The notes under the pieces were generated by a model that was not told the DNA's origin, did no database searches, and saw nothing but the letters and a program-made list of their open reading frames with translations. From contig NC_088306.1 of NCBI RefSeq assembly GCF_032854445.1, positions 15,836,764-15,900,763 of the forward strand: DNA of 64,000 bases. Direction: 5' to 3'. The DNA is from Liolophura sinensis (Eukaryota; Mollusca; Polyplacophora; Chitonida; Chitonidae). The position numbers were made by a program, and so were the translations under genes. Shown one piece after another: positions 46,271 to 59,540 of the stretch. Every line of letters starts with the position of its first letter. Within the stretch, counting starts at the first letter, position 1.

Positions 46271-47040
46271 CTCCCTCGCCTAACGTAACAAATTCGATAT
46301 GTTTCTATTAGATACGCTTTCCATATATAGTGAAACTGTTCAGAATGTCCGTTCATTGTAACGGAATCTTTTCCCAAATCCGACATTTGGTTGATCTACC
46401 CACAATATTCCAGTATTACCTTTGACCCCAGAGATGTCGATCTCCCCCGGTTTCATCCGGGCACTTTCTCAGTAATCACCTGTCAGGGATGAACTCTTTA
46501 CTTTACAAGGGCAGCGGTCATAAATTTACCGCCAAAAATAGATTAATGAAGCAACCAGATAGCGTTTAAACAGGTTTTCTGAGAAAACACCACAGGCAGC
46601 TTTATGTATGGAATAAGGATTCGTCATGGATAATAGCTACATAGAACTTTATACAGTCACTACAAAAAACATTTCCTTTCTGGTGCAACAAAGGTCCAAC
46701 CTGTGAAGTTTTGGCCGTAGCCAACCGACACTTGGCCAATGGCGGCATGGACTGTCCCACTAGCCTTGTGAAGCCTTGTGAAGATCGGATTCTCCTTCCG
46801 AAGTCAATAAAACATACTTCTATATATGCGATGTAATATTTTGATAAATTTTAAAGAAAAGGTAAGTGAAATGTATTTGTTCGCTTTTTTGGTTTTGGTA
46901 TTGGTCACAAAACTGCTAAGCAGTTGGAAAACTTAAGAAATAAATGCTCCATTATTTCTTTAATTTGCTTACAATAAGCACCGTATCTTTTAGATTGCTC
47001 CAAGTTTTATGGATATGCATTGAAATGAAAAATGAAAATG
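46271..47040. other. Gene-free stretch
   Basis: Nothing recognised apart from short direct words such as CCTTGTGAAG repeated at about 46765. Confidence 0.35.
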
Positions 47041-47047
47041 AAAGCCA

Positions 47048-47338
47048 ATGACAATTCTTGTTACTTCGTCGCTTGGCGTTCAGCATGAAGGGGATAGTAC
47101 AACGACTGGTTGACCCGTATCAGTATAATGGCTCGGGCGGGGCGGATTACTTGCCTTCAGTAAGGCGTCTCAGTGATGCAGCATTAGACAAAAGAGCGGT
47201 GGAAATCCGTCCCCCAACAAGGAGACACATCACATGCACTCTAAGGATTCCTTCGTCGTCATATGACTGAAACATTGTTAAGTACGACGTTAAACTCCAA
47301 ACACTCACTCACTCACTCACTCACCCACTCACTCACTC
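47048..47338 (+). mobile_element. SINE-2 with (CACT)n tail, head missing
   Basis: Body TCGCTTGGCGTTCAGCATGA, CAGTATAATGGCTCGGGCGG and TCGTCGTCATATGACTGAAA; end GTTAAGTACGACGTTAAACTC and a tail of CACT repeats (47301-47338). The tRNA-like head visible in the copy at 21426 is absent. Confidence 0.88.
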
Positions 47339-47885
47339 AGTTATTGTTAATGCCATAACCACGATACATGATAACGCCAAGATGCAAAGTTATAAACGTA
47401 AACTGAAAACTATTATTTAAGTAGTGGAATCAGGAGTTGTGGACTTGTTATTTCAGGATTATCCTCAGAAATCGCAAAAATCGCAAAAATCGCAAAAGTT
47501 ATGTATACAAAGTTACAGGGATGAATTCATCTTAATACTAAATATTATTATGCAACGGGATCAAATATGTTGTAACATTATACAAATTTGTAAAGGCATT
47601 GTCCGAAATCTACGTGTATATAATGACAAAATTTAGATTACATTATATGCAGAGTTTAGTTGCAAAACTTGTCACGAATGATGCAAGGGAATACTACTAG
47701 CAAGCGGATCAGGCAAAGGAAAAATAATGATATTTTGTAAGTGTGTTGCAAAAATACACAATGGTATGAATGGATGTATATACACGTATCTGAAAAATAC
47801 ATTGTTAGTCAGATCGACTGAACATTCGCTGACTAAAAGGAAATCACAAGGCTATGATGATTTACCTTTTGTCTTTGTTTGTTTA

Positions 47886-48052
47886 CATATTCATTTGATT
47901 GGTGTTTTACGCCAAACTCATGAATATTTCACTTATACAACGGCGGCCAGCAATATGGTGGGAGGAAACCGGCATAGCCGGGTGGAAACCCACGACCATC
48001 CGCAGCTTACCGGCAGATCTTCCCACGTTCGACCCGACAGGAAGCCAGCATG
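47886..48052 (-). mobile_element. SINE-1, head missing
   Basis: TTGATTGGTGTTTTACGCCA, CAACGGCGGCCAGCAATATG, GGTGGAAACCCACGACCATC, GGAAGCCAGCATGA. Confidence 0.9.
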
Positions 48053-48328
48053 ACAAAATAAGGCATACATTTCACGTACTTATATTATATTACTATTACA
48101 AATATATTAGGGTATTATAATGCAGGGCAGGTTATTTTAGTTAACTTTGGGGAAAAAATGTCTAACATTCTATCTTTGAATGTACTAGATTTGTTCCAAT
48201 AAGACGGCGGTTGTACTGACACTTCCTAAGCTTTGTACATCTATAGTCACATCACTACAGCACATGGTATACACACTTCCTTGGTTTAACACCAAAATGC
48301 ATTGATTTTTAACTTGTGTCGAAAATTA

Positions 48329-48584
48329 CACTAAAAAAATTAATCTGTTAATTTTAACGGAAAGTCTGTCGTCTGAATGATGCTAGAATGTATTCTGTTA
48401 TTGCAACAGATTGTTCTGTTAAATATAACACACATATTCTATCAATTCAACATAACGATTCTATTAGGCTAACAGGATATTATGTTGAATGTGTCACAGT
48501 ATTATGTTATAATAACAGAATATATTCTAGCATCACTCAGATAACACACTTTCTGTTAAAAATAATAGATTCATTTTTTGAGTG
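48329..48584. mobile_element. MITE family M, copy 4 (best preserved)
   Basis: 256 bp, flanked by TA (48327-48328 and 48585-48586). Terminal inverted repeats of about 75 bp: left CACTAAAAAAATTAATCTGT, right TTTTTTGAGTG. The pair GCTAGAATGTATTCTGTTAT and its inverse lie inside. No coding capacity. Confidence 0.9.
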
Positions 48585-49039
48585 TAGCCGTGTCATAGTT
48601 GTCTTCTCCAAAGTGCGCGGTTGTTTTTGTGCAGTGCGCCGTACAAATGCATCACAGTATTTTCATAAATATAGCATGAGATAAAAAAAATCTGCCGGTG
48701 CACCTGTCCTGATTCTGTTCCACAAATCCACTGTAAACAATACGTTTATTGTAAGTTCGAGCACATGTTCACGACAAAAATCTTATAGTTACAAGCATCA
48801 ATGGTTTTCGATCCTCTATCAGAGCAGCGCCCATATTTCTCACACGTCTTAAGACTTAGGTCAAAAATTCGAACACAGCTACAATTAAAATGTCTCGCAC
48901 TAGAAAGTTTAAAATTTGTTCACTGATTCTTGACCGTAGAAAAATGTACTAATCACAGTTTAAGTCCTTTCCTGTTCTGAGTTTGTTTTCTAACGACTTG
49001 GAATTTATGACTTAATCTTAAGTTGCTTGATAAACACGG

Positions 49040-49095
49040 GCCCTGTACATGATGCTGCGCTAGCACGCCAACCACTGAGCCAAGGGGGCCCCAGT
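49040..49095 (-). mobile_element. SINE-1 tRNA-like head only
   Basis: On the minus strand GGGGCCCCCTTGGCTCAGTG then TTGGCGTGCTAGCGCAG, matching the 5' head with its A-box. Confidence 0.6.
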
Positions 49096-49167
49096 AGCTG
49101 AAAAGGTAAAGATGGCAGTTGCTTTTTGCACAAAGACTCACATGTGCACAAAATTGCGTGCTATGTT

Positions 49168-49412
49168 TGTTACAAATTTTATTGAATGTATACAGCCTTG
49201 AGTTTTTATTGGTTAGATTTACTGGATGTATATAACCTTGGGTTTTATTGGTTACAAAGTTTTACTGGATGTATATAACCTTGGGTTTTATTGGTTACAA
49301 AGTTTTACTGGATGTATATAACCTTGGGTTTTATTGGTTACAAAGTTTTACTGGATGTATATAACCTTGGGTTTTATTAGTTACAAAGTTTTACTGCACG
49401 TGTACAGCATTC
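49168..49412 (+). repeat. 43-bp minisatellite, about 5.5 copies
   Basis: Unit core TTTTACTGGATGTATATAAC then CTTGGGTTTTATTGGTTACA; central copies nearly identical. Confidence 0.95.
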
Positions 49413-49994
49413 TGTGTTTCAATCTATGCGTCGAAACAGACATTCATATACCAGCCGTCAACCAAAATGAACGTTCCAGGCAGATTCCCAAAGGGACGTT
49501 TAACACAAAGAAGTAATGAAATCAGAGCGAAATCAGGACGGAATCATGCAAAGAAATGCAGTCAACAGTTTTCAGTGATGTTGGAAAGAAACACGGGGTG
49601 TGATCCAGGTGAATAGGTGTAAATACGTGTATGTACTTGACGGCGCTCTGAGTGCAACTGTTCATATATCCAGCGTGTCGATTTAATTCAACACGATGAA
49701 TACTCCGCCCCTAGCCCTAGGAATTAGACACAATTATGCACCAGAGTGTCAGAGATTGTGGACGCTCTGTCCGTATTTACTCACAAGAGAATTGCACACA
49801 CTGTGAAACTGATGGTTTGATGAAAGACAACGTATAAGCTATCTCAGTGGATGTGCACAATAAAGCCATTTGCTAGCGGTTCACAGTGACTGTGTGTACA
49901 GTATTGCCAGCTTGAAGGCCACAAAATAGTAACAATCAGTTTTGCTGGGTGTTTGCAACATTACTATGTTCGTAGGCTACATACACCTGGAGTG

Positions 49995-50093
49995 GATGTC
50001 CCGGTTTCCTCCCGCAATAATGATGCGCGCAGTCGTATAAAAGGAATATTTTTGAGTACGGCGTAAAACGCCAGTCAATCAAATAAATGAGTA
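49995..50093 (+). mobile_element. SINE-1 3' end
   Basis: CCCGGTTTCCTCCCGCAATA, CGCAGTCGTATAAAAGG, TGAGTACGGCGTAAAACGCC, CAATCAAATAAATGA tail. Confidence 0.85.
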
Positions 50094-51105
50094 CATGTAA
50101 TGGATGTCGCAGACCAACGATTTACTGTACACCTTTGCTGAAAAGATACATTATCTAGATATTACTACGCTAAATTTTCAATAAATATGTTAACACCTCG
50201 ATGATGCGATCCACGATGACAGTGATCTTAAATTAAATGTACACAAATGAACTCAAACACATATTTGTAAATACAGTGCCAGATCTGCTAAAGTAAAGCC
50301 GTAAACACCATCAAGATGGTTAGCGATGATATCTTTAGTTTGCCAGCCGCACGAGCCGTATCGGTATAAACATTTGTAAGTTTATAGCCCCCCATAACTA
50401 TATGCAGAATAACTTAACAAACATGAACGTGTATATATATGCTACTAACCCGAGAATATCATCATTTTCCATTTGGCAGGTATCTGCACACGTGGTAATC
50501 TTGATAAGCTTGCTCTATTTTTAGGGAATATAAAAACCGCGCTGAAAAGTTGTATTATTACATATACCTGTTGTACCCCAGTTTGAACTTTTCCAACTTA
50601 ACATTGAAGACAAAATATTTTTTAAATAACCCTATAAATGACAATAACTTTTGTTACGTTTAAATAAATCTTAAGATGTGGCTAAATCTTATATATAATA
50701 GTATATATAATAATTTTAGCCTGGTAACTTTGAAAATTTCCGACTTTGTTTCTTTCGGAATTGTCCCTTAGGTACATGTGCATCCATAGCTTTGTAGTAT
50801 TATTCTCACTTGTGCTATCTGACTAATTTAAAAACCAATTAAATAAATAAATACAGCGCTAAAGGAACGTACTTATAACAATAACTTTGCAATTTTATTA
50901 TGTAAAAATACATTTGAAAATGTTGAAAGATCTTTGAAATGTTTACCTCTTTGTAATCTAGCAAAGCACAATCTTGCGGTTTCGTTACTTTTAAATTACG
51001 GCAATACAGCTTTATAACTACAAGTGTGTATAACTTTACATCACTGTTTACAAACGATTTCGTACACAAATGTCAGATAGAGCGTGAAGAGTTTGTAAAA
51101 TTGCA
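50094..51105. other. Gene-free stretch
   Basis: Strongly AT-rich; nothing recognised. Confidence 0.35.
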
Positions 51106-51107
51106 AT

Positions 51108-51530
51108 GATTTTGTAACTACTTTTACTTCAAGGTACAGCCTTTACATGACCTAAAGATTTTGTAACTACTTTTGCTTTAGCTGCAACCTACATATGTTT
51201 GATATGACATAAAGATTTTGTAACCACTTTTGCTTCAGGTTGCGACCTACATATATATTTGACATGACCCAAAGAGTTTGTAACTGCTTTGGCTTCAGGC
51301 TACAACCTACATATGTTTGACATGACGTAATGATTTCGTAACTATGGTTTTGTCAGAGTACAACCTACATATGCCAGACATGACCCAAAGGTAACTACTT
51401 TTGTTTCATGGTTCAACCTACATATGTCTGAGAAGACCCAGATATTTTTCACTACTTTTACTTCAGGATAAAAACTACATATGTCTGACATGACCCAAAG
51501 ATTTTGAAAATACTTTTGCTTCAAACAAAG
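51108..51530 (+). repeat. ~60-bp degenerate minisatellite, about seven copies
   Basis: Unit phrases AAAGATTTTGTAACTACTTT, TGCTTCAGG and ACAACCTACATATGTTTGAC recur with indels. Confidence 0.9.
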
Positions 51531-51865
51531 ATTGTGTAATACTAGTATTTAGCCTACATCTACCTACTCTACACTGCGAACATACACGCATGCGCGTGTA
51601 AGCTTCCCGGGAACACAAGTAGACTTCACAGCCCGGAGTCAGATTTCTCACCGTACTTTCTAACTCATATCATGAACGTGTCATACCTTATAGAAACACT
51701 GCTGGCTGAAATGTTGCCGAGCCGTTAAGCCATAATCATTCATTCATTCTAAGACATTTGCCGTTTTTGTTCAACAACACTTGCATCTTGACACCTTATA
51801 ACGTAAACTCTACACTCAGCAGAAGTGTAGTCAAACATCGCGCCACTGACAGGTATTCGGGTATA

Positions 51866-52110
51866 TTTATTTATTTATTTGATTGGTGTTTTACGCCGTA
51901 CTCAAGAATATTTCACTTATACGACGGAGGCCAGCATTATGGTGGGTGGAAATCGGGCATAGCCCGGGGGAAACCCACGACCATCCCACGTACGGCCGGA
52001 GAGGAAGGCAGCATGAACTGGACTCGAACTCACAGCGACCGCATCCGTGAGAGGCTCTTGGGTCATTACGCTGCGCTAGCGCGCTAACCGACTGAGCCAC
52101 GGAGGCCCTC
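51866..52110 (-). mobile_element. SINE-1, full length with 12-bp target duplication
   Basis: Complete copy, minus strand. The head GGCCTCCGTGGCTCAGTCGG carries the A-box; GAGTTCGAGTCC is the B-box. TATTCGGGTATA lies on both sides (51854-51865 and 52111-52122). The segment with GCAGGTTGC-like sequence in the middle is deleted. Confidence 0.95.
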
Positions 52111-52421
52111 TATTCGGGTATAGAATCGATTCTCTGCTGAACCATGACTTCATTATTTGTTCCATATGACACACACGTCTATGCCAGTACATGTAACTCT
52201 AGCTCGGATACTATCTTATGTTGGTGAATTCGTCACTGTACTTGAAAAGATGTAGCCGTTTCCTTCAAATTACCTCTACTTAAAAATGTAATATCAGTAT
52301 GGGGTCACTAATCACAAATCAGATAAATTTATAACGGAAATAAAATTTAACTGAACAGTCGTAATGTCGTAAAATAACATATATGATACAAATCCTTTCC
52401 GTGCAACTGTAATAACGTTCA

Positions 52422-52648
52422 GTTATTAACACAAAAATCTCTTGTCTGAGTGATACTAGAATGCATATTGTTATTTTAGCAGATTATTCTGTTAAATACA
52501 ACACACACATTCTGTTAATTCAACACAAAGATTCTGTTAGGCAAACAGGATATAATCATGAAAATAACACACTACTAAGTTGTAATAACAGATTACTTTC
52601 TAGCATCGTTCAGACAACAAACTTTCTGTAAAAAATATTCTTTGAGTG
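52422..52648. mobile_element. MITE family M, copy 5
   Basis: Shares TGATACTAGAATGC, ATTCTGTTAAATACAACACA and AACAAACTTTCTGTAAAAA with copy 4. The right end TTTGAGTG is followed by TA (52649-52650); the left terminus is eroded. Confidence 0.78.
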
Positions 52649-52649
52649 T

Positions 52650-53795
52650 ATCCGATTAGTTTAGAATTTTCGTAAATGCACATTTTCCAGAAAGTCCCAA
52701 TACGATGCAAGACTTACAAAACGAACGTGTATGTCGGTGAAAGACGTAAAGTGCTAATTTTTTAATTAATGAACTTACCTTAATGACTTTAACGGCCTTC
52801 GTCAGCAAACATGAAAGGGTAAGCGCTTTTGCACCTTCCTCGAGGGATCGTGGATCCAGAGTTGTTAACCAAAGGGAATCTTCCGAGGGCACAAAATCAT
52901 ATTAAGAAATCTCTTTGATGAAAAAATCAAAAGTGGTCGGTCAGACGCTGTATATCTTTAGCCAGTGTAGTTTATCAGCGCGTAGAGTACGGCCCTATGG
53001 TGAATAAATGCTGGAGTAAGATAAAGTAGTGCCTTCCTTGTAACCATCTCCTCGCAGTAGCGCCTGGCCTATTTCTGCATGAAGACGTGTGTGCATTTAC
53101 CTTGAAGTCTTTTCAAGGGTACGGTAGCGAAAGTACGAGGTAAAACTAAGGCTGGGTACTACTTATTCGCTACTCACATTTTCTCCTGTTAAGCAAGGAC
53201 CCGGCGGCGCGGAAATTTATCGTTTGGCTAGAACTATTTTTAGCTCAGGTCTATGACGTTACCGATGACGTTTGCGCGTGCAAGCTTCATCCTCAGTTGC
53301 GTGGTAGTCGTGGAGACTTCTAGTAACCACAGAGTAACAGGTATTTAAACTCCCTCAAGACGACTGAGCTATATTTAGTCTTAACACTACGTAAGTCCCC
53401 AAGTTTACTCGTTACATGCAAAAAAGATGGAAGTGTGAAGATATGTTTTTTTTAAGTGAGCAATTTATCTGTTGCCATCTTTTCCACCGCAGTCAGGATC
53501 CGTAGAGCTAAAAGTAAACATATCGCGGCCTGCCTAACTGACAAATAAAAATAATATAATATGTCAAAGTATATTTATTGTTAGTTCGTAGCACTTTGGT
53601 CGGCTATTTATTCCAGACAGACATCAACGTGTGTAACGAACAGGCTGGTTTTCAACCCGCGGTTCGAGAACCAACCATTTGTATATGCTATCTAAACTCT
53701 GTGTTCAAACTTGACGGCGACGTGTTAAAATTACACTTGTAATTACAATTGTACATTCAGTCACCACAGTCTGTATATGAGCGTGACACATAACT
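52650..53795. other. Gene-free stretch, locally CpG-rich
   Basis: No exon recognised. 53190-53300 is richer in CpG (CCCGGCGGCGCGG near 53200) and could be a promoter, but no downstream gene was found. Confidence 0.35.
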
Positions 53796-53800
53796 GTATC

Positions 53801-54005
53801 AAAGACATCTTATTGGATTCTGTGACCTTATCGCAGATGTCCTATTGGATTGTGAAATCCTATCACAGATATTTTACTGGATTCTGTAAACGTAACACAG
53901 ATATATTATTGAATTCTATAACCCTATCACAGATGTCTTATTAGGTTCTCTAACCGTCACACAGATATGTTATTGGATTCTATAACCCTATCACAGATAC
54001 CATAT
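53801..54005 (+). repeat. ~33-bp degenerate minisatellite, six copies
   Basis: TATTGGATTCTGTAACCCTA followed by TCACAGAT-T-T variants. Confidence 0.9.
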
Positions 54006-55130
54006 TCTCAAACCTGTGTCGTATTCAAACACACAAAAAAGACGAAGTACCGGTATATAGCAAACCGAATGGCTCCCGAAAGCGAGTCACGGAGAAAGCC
54101 CAAATTGCCTATATAAACGCGATGCAGTTATGTTGATTTTAATTATAAAAAGAAAGCAGGATATATAGTTTATTTGCTTTGTCTTATATCATTTCTTGGA
54201 TAGTCGTTTGTTAACAGAAGATCTGTTTACTTGTCTGATGGATGTGTGGATGCACATCTCGTTCGTTCACTTTTGTTGGTTTCTGGTAATTTACAACAAA
54301 GCTATGGAGAAAGGATGTAAACCTTATCGCAAGATAAATAACGGCATATGGTTTATGTTGGCTGATTTGACAGGTTTATTTAGGGCAATGTTTTATTACA
54401 GTGTTTTGTTTTATGGCGCTCTTTCACTTCAGACAATTCATATCTAAAGTGAAAATTGTTAGAAGACCATTTCGAAAATCTGAAAGAATGAACTCGAAAA
54501 ACCCTTTATGTTATCTTAAACAAAAAGTGTTAGAACTCTGCACACAATTAACAACAGACAGCAATTCTGATTGCATATTCTTTTTTCCCTACCTGTAGCA
54601 TTAAAGAAATACCATCTTTACATCGAAATTTATTATTTACGCGAACCCGTTCTATTGCATGTTCTGCCGTGGGTGTGCTATTTCTTTATTGGTGCTTTAC
54701 ACCATAATAAAACGATATGCAACAGCTAGTATATATGTGGAGGAAACCGATATTCTGGGTGGAGGGATTCGGGATATGGGTGAAGGGAACCAGGTATATT
54801 GGTCGATGAAAGCGGACTTTTGAGTGATGGAACCCGAGCTCACATGTGGAGGAAACTGTGTTAATGTGTAGAGGAAACCGGGATTATGGGTACAGAACCT
54901 ACACCGGGAGATACCATTGCCTCATTTCAAGTTTACTAAGCAAGTTGCTCAGACGAGCTGGCTGAACCACACGACGACTACTGGAATGGAACCAAAGGAC
55001 TTACGGGCCTGTTGTCTGTATAGAAATAAGCCAACAATAAAGCATGCATTCTGACGGTCAGGTCAGCAGTATAAACTGTCTTTAAACATGCACCGTATAG
55101 CATTGTTCCACGTCCTTCACAATCCGACTA
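54006..55130. other. Gene-free stretch
   Basis: 54690-54910 has repeated GTGGAGGAAACCG phrases, probably decayed SINE or tandem sequence. The frame 54196-54447 is hydrophobic but matches nothing I know. Confidence 0.35.
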
Positions 55131-55135
55131 TGATC

Positions 55136-55284
55136 TATTTATTTTATTGATGTTTTATACGGGGGTGGGGGGGGGGGCGTATATTGGCAGACCTTCCCAT
55201 GTAAGGCCAGAGTAACCTCTGGCGTGAGCTGGACTTGAACTCACAACTCGCTGGCATGCTAACCACCACGGCCACGGTGGCCCC
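55136..55284 (-). mobile_element. SINE-1 with internal deletion and G-run
   Basis: Tail, TTGATGTTTTATACG, a G-run (55159-55176), then GGCAGACCTTCCCATGTAAG, GAGCTGGACTTGAACTCACA and the head (GGCCACGGTGGCCCC). The central block is lost at the G-run. Confidence 0.85.
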
Positions 55285-57174
55285 AATAATGCAACTATGA
55301 AAAGTATAGTTATTTATACAAACACAGGCATGTCTCGTTACTTTGGTGTAGGTTTCTGAAGCCTACACGATAGAGATCTTCAGTCATCACGACCTGTGCA
55401 GCACAGCTGCAGGGCTTTGGCTGTATGTTGCAAAACGAGAAAAGGTATCCTTGCATCCTTACAGGCAAACTGGGGGTTCCCTGGCAGAGAGAGAATATCA
55501 CCCTCCCGCTTTCCCACGGTCGTCTATTTCGGTTTACGTGGGTCGACTAAGGCCTTCAAAATAGCCGCCTATACAGATACATACAGATATATAAATATGC
55601 CGTACATCTGTCTTTTATGACTTCTTACAGTTATGATATAGGCGGATCTTAAAATCTCAGATAAGTATCGACCTGCCAGCCTACATAAACCTAAGATTTT
55701 CTACGGATATAGAACTAAAGTGATGGTGGTATTTGTGAGGTATGCAGCACAGAAATATATCTGTACACTTACACTCGCTTGAGAAGTCAAACAGAAGTTT
55801 CATCGCGACAAATTACAGAATTTCTATCGCGAGAAATTACAGAATTTTCCGAAAAAAAAGTCTTACGATTACTGACTTGGAACCGTCACTTTTCGATCGT
55901 CGGGTGGAACAAATATACAGCTAATTTGAGGCAAGGTATTTAGATCATGGTTTCTTACAATATTTGTGTGTATAATACTTCTTATTAAAAGACATCAAAT
56001 TATAATAATAAATTAACCGTACAGGCCTATTTACTTACCTTACATTATCCTGCATGTCCAATCAGAACGCTTCTGCAATCTTCCTAGAATGTCACATTAG
56101 CATATTCTGGAATGGTTTTCCTTTGCAGGCCAGGTGTAATAGTATAGGCCTATCGCCAGTTGAGTTTTCAACTAACTTTGCATTATCATCTTTTCGAACT
56201 AATGCGATAGCATCTATGCAAGTTATGAAATGATTTCTGTTCTTTTGATTAACAGTTTAACTTTTTGCTCATCAAAATATAAAGAATTAAGTTTAAGGAG
56301 CTTGTTCTATTGGTTAGCTAAGTTTTACAATCTATATTGTCAGAACGGAATTGTTAACATGAATTCTTTCCTAAAGGAGACCTGTATATGTCATTTCTCA
56401 GTTGTAATAATGAACGCATATTATCGTATATCATATGATATTGTAGTTAGCTACATATCGAGGTGTTTGATAACAATTTGTCTGCATTTTATTTGAAAAT
56501 CTGTCAGTTAGGGCCGCAAACTAGATTTTCAACCTGGGTCTTCTTAATGAAACTAATGTAGTCCATTAAGATGACGTCATTTGCAGAAGTGGCCGCTGAA
56601 GATTTATGGTAACATCAGTGTATATAGTAGCAGTTTAAGAGTCTGGCTCAGGATGCTGTGGGGGGCAGACGATTGAGACTGTTTACAGGAAGGCTCTGCG
56701 GCCGGATGAGGTTGTATATAGAGAGGGATTCGCACTTAATCCTACTTACAAAGCCTGTTTCCACTTAACCCTACTTTTAATTAAACCCGTTTCTCCATCG
56801 TATATATACCGGTATCGGCTGGAACTGTATGGTATCATCTCCGCTTAAAATCCATGTATCGTCGACGTCATCATGGAATACTTTGACGTCATAAGCACGT
56901 GTTGGCAATCTCCCAAATCGCTGGCCCTTAACTGCATACATTCAAGATGAAATGAAACGAATACAGGTATGGCCTCGTATATTTCTGTTTAATCTGTGTC
57001 GCCAGCCGTTGTCTAGACCTTTGATACTGATTATGCTGTCAATTTATGTCGGAGTTGTCAGTTTATAAGCCAAAATGCCAGCCAGTAGCTGAAACCTGAC
57101 CGACATAATGTAAGCCACTCGGTCTCCATTGCTGCGTAACTGAACAGCGAATGAAATATATAAACACATGTGCG
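55285..57174. other. Gene-free stretch
   Basis: About 1.9 kb without recognisable exon or repeat. A 20-bp pair of similar words (ATCGCGA-AAATTACAGAATT) occurs at 55801-55849. Confidence 0.35.
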
Positions 57175-57335
57175 AAGGTCCGTCAGCAACCTCTGGATGG
57201 TCGTGGATTTCACCCAGGCTCTGCCCGGTTTTCTTCCCACTATAATGCTTACCGCCGTCGTACCGGTATAAGTGAAATATTCCCGAGTACGGCGTAAAAC
57301 ACCAATGAAATAAATATGAACAAATGAATAAATAT
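57175..57335 (+). mobile_element. SINE-1, 5'-truncated
   Basis: AGGTCCGTCAGCAACCTCTG, CAGGCTCTGCCCGGTTTTCT, AGTGAAATATTCCCGAGTAC, GGCGTAAAACACCAATGAAA; tail with AAATAAATATG. Confidence 0.9.
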
Positions 57336-58439
57336 GCAACCTTTACATATAGTATCGGTACCATGGACGCGCGTATTTAGACGGCACGCGCAGCCTAAAA
57401 GTGTTCAACGGATCGAAATTGTTTACGCGTTTTCAGCAATTTTATCATTCGTACTGGTTATTAACAAAGTGTGGTGTCATCCTTACCAATGTGAGATAAG
57501 TGCTCATATTTATTACTGGAATAAATTATTTCAATATATTTATCGACCCTTGAATAAAGTTACTTGGAAAATGGTTTGAAACAATTATGTATAGTTTACG
57601 TCAAAATACCTCACTCGATTCTGCACATTCAGCGACTAACTGGGTTACAACCGTGATACCTGAAGACGGCTGTTAGTGTAGACTTACAATGCTTCAAGGT
57701 CAACCTTACAGATTCCTCGCTAAGCAGCAGACCTACAACACGCTAGTTCAGAACACTCTACGGATTATTTTCGTCCGAATGGGTGTTTACAACAGTTGCC
57801 ATGTGAACGAGGAATAATAGTCCAATTATATAGCTCTGTCGCCCATCAATCATGTGCTGTTACTCGGGAAGAATACGCACGGGCACCGTAAAACTTTACA
57901 TACAAATAAAGTTAGATTTTATATGCAAAATAACTTGTGATGTGTACATCGTCTTTATTCTTAAAAGTTTGAGGGAAGCATAACAAGAAAGCCAAATCAT
58001 GTATGCCTCTAAAGTTTATCTGAAAAAGCCATTGGTAACTTTAACACGGTTTTTACGCCCGTGTACTATTAAAATAAAATATATTTAAAAAACTGAGATC
58101 TATCATAAGAGCAATTACAAGGAAAACTGATGTGCTAATCATTCCACGCAGATAAGTTATCTATATGAAATAAGATGTAAACGAAATACATATGTAACAT
58201 CGGGGAAGCAAACTGTTACACCGAGGGCCGTGTCGAGGGCGTACGCGAGTAAACCTATAGGCTTACTAGTTGCAATATATCATTAAAGGCAAAAACACTT
58301 CAAAGTTTACGCTGGAAAGAGAAAAAGGCCAATGTTCTTCCCATGTTTACGTTAATAACGTGTTGTGAAATATTTTTTATTTGTCCCAAAAATACATAGG
58401 TCACTGTTCTCACTATACCAGACATGAAGACAGACCTAT
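57336..58439. other. Gene-free stretch
   Basis: Nothing recognised; AT-rich. Confidence 0.35.
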
Positions 58440-58554
58440 ACTCAGGAATATTTCACTTATACGACGGCGGCCACCATTATAATGGGCGGAAACCTGGCAG
58501 GGCTCGAGGAAACACATGCACATCCACAGGTTGCCGGAAGACATTCCCGCGTAC
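58440..58554 (-). mobile_element. SINE-1 fragment
   Basis: ACTCAGGAATATTTCACTTA, CGACGGCGGCCACCATTATA, CATCCACAGGTTGCCGG. Tail and head both lost. Confidence 0.85.
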
Positions 58555-59540
58555 GAAATAAATGATTAAATTATGCTCAAATCAAACCGTAGTTGTAAGG
58601 TAAACTTAATAAACCGCGCTGAAAATTATATGTCTAGTTAAGTCATACCGAGTGCCGTTAGTGCAAAAAAAAAAAAGGAAAAAACTCACTCTAAAAAATG
58701 ATTCACGCCTATATTACGGGGGCAGGTAAGAATCTCAACAACACTATGCATGCTGGCATACAGCATGGCACGTGGGGTACACAGACGAAACGTCCTGCAC
58801 GCTTGCAGCAAATTTACCAACCCATCAGCACACTTCTCAGTTTAGCTCAAAACTGAGCGGACTTCTCCTTTCATACAGCTCAGCTTCGAAAAGATAGATA
58901 ATATCTTTAATAGCGGTTCTCTAATGAGGTCTGGGAAGTTTCTTAACATACATGTATGGTGTTAAATAACGTAAAAAGAAAATAAGGCATTACCCCAGTG
59001 TAATGTGTCGTTTAATATACAAATATGTCAATTTGGAATTCAGTAAATTTTAAAAAAGCAGTCTGCATGAATCAAATACCGACTACAACCTGGTCTTGTC
59101 AGAACGCTAAAGATTGCACCAGTTTAAACCCTTTCGTGAAAGCTGATTACCATGGGTCACATAATGAATGCAGTATGTCTGTTGGAAACATGTGATGTAC
59201 AGAAACTCATTTAGACCATGCACATTCCGGTAAGGAACCGCCAAGATGGTATTTCAGGTTACTCTTTACAAATCCTATACATTTAATACAAAATTATGTT
59301 TGTCTATTCACGTAAGTCTTTATATCCTCGGCTAGCAAAGTCTTCCTATTTTCGCCTAATGTTTTTACAAGTTCAGGCAATAATTTTACAATTTTGTATG
59401 ATTTTACTATTTTCGTATGATTTTACATTGTTGTACTATATATAAAATAAAAGGACGGGATCTTGGAATACAAAAAATGGCTAACGTTTGTTCGACTTCT
59501 TCGACTCAAAAGTTTAAACGGCTGGAATACTGTAAAAGAT
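58555..59540. other. Gene-free stretch
   Basis: Nothing recognised. A short 27-30-bp repeat (TTTACGGATGCAGGATTTAA) follows at about 59545-59620. Confidence 0.35.

Noticed and set aside
51108-51530. CRISPR-like array of regularly spaced repeats (also at 49168 and 60959)
   Set aside because: The repeats are directly tandem and degenerate, without unique spacers, in an animal genome.
57044-57364. 93- and 106-residue minus-strand frames
   Set aside because: They are the reverse strand of a SINE-1 copy; the same happens at 22851, 47727 and 51758.
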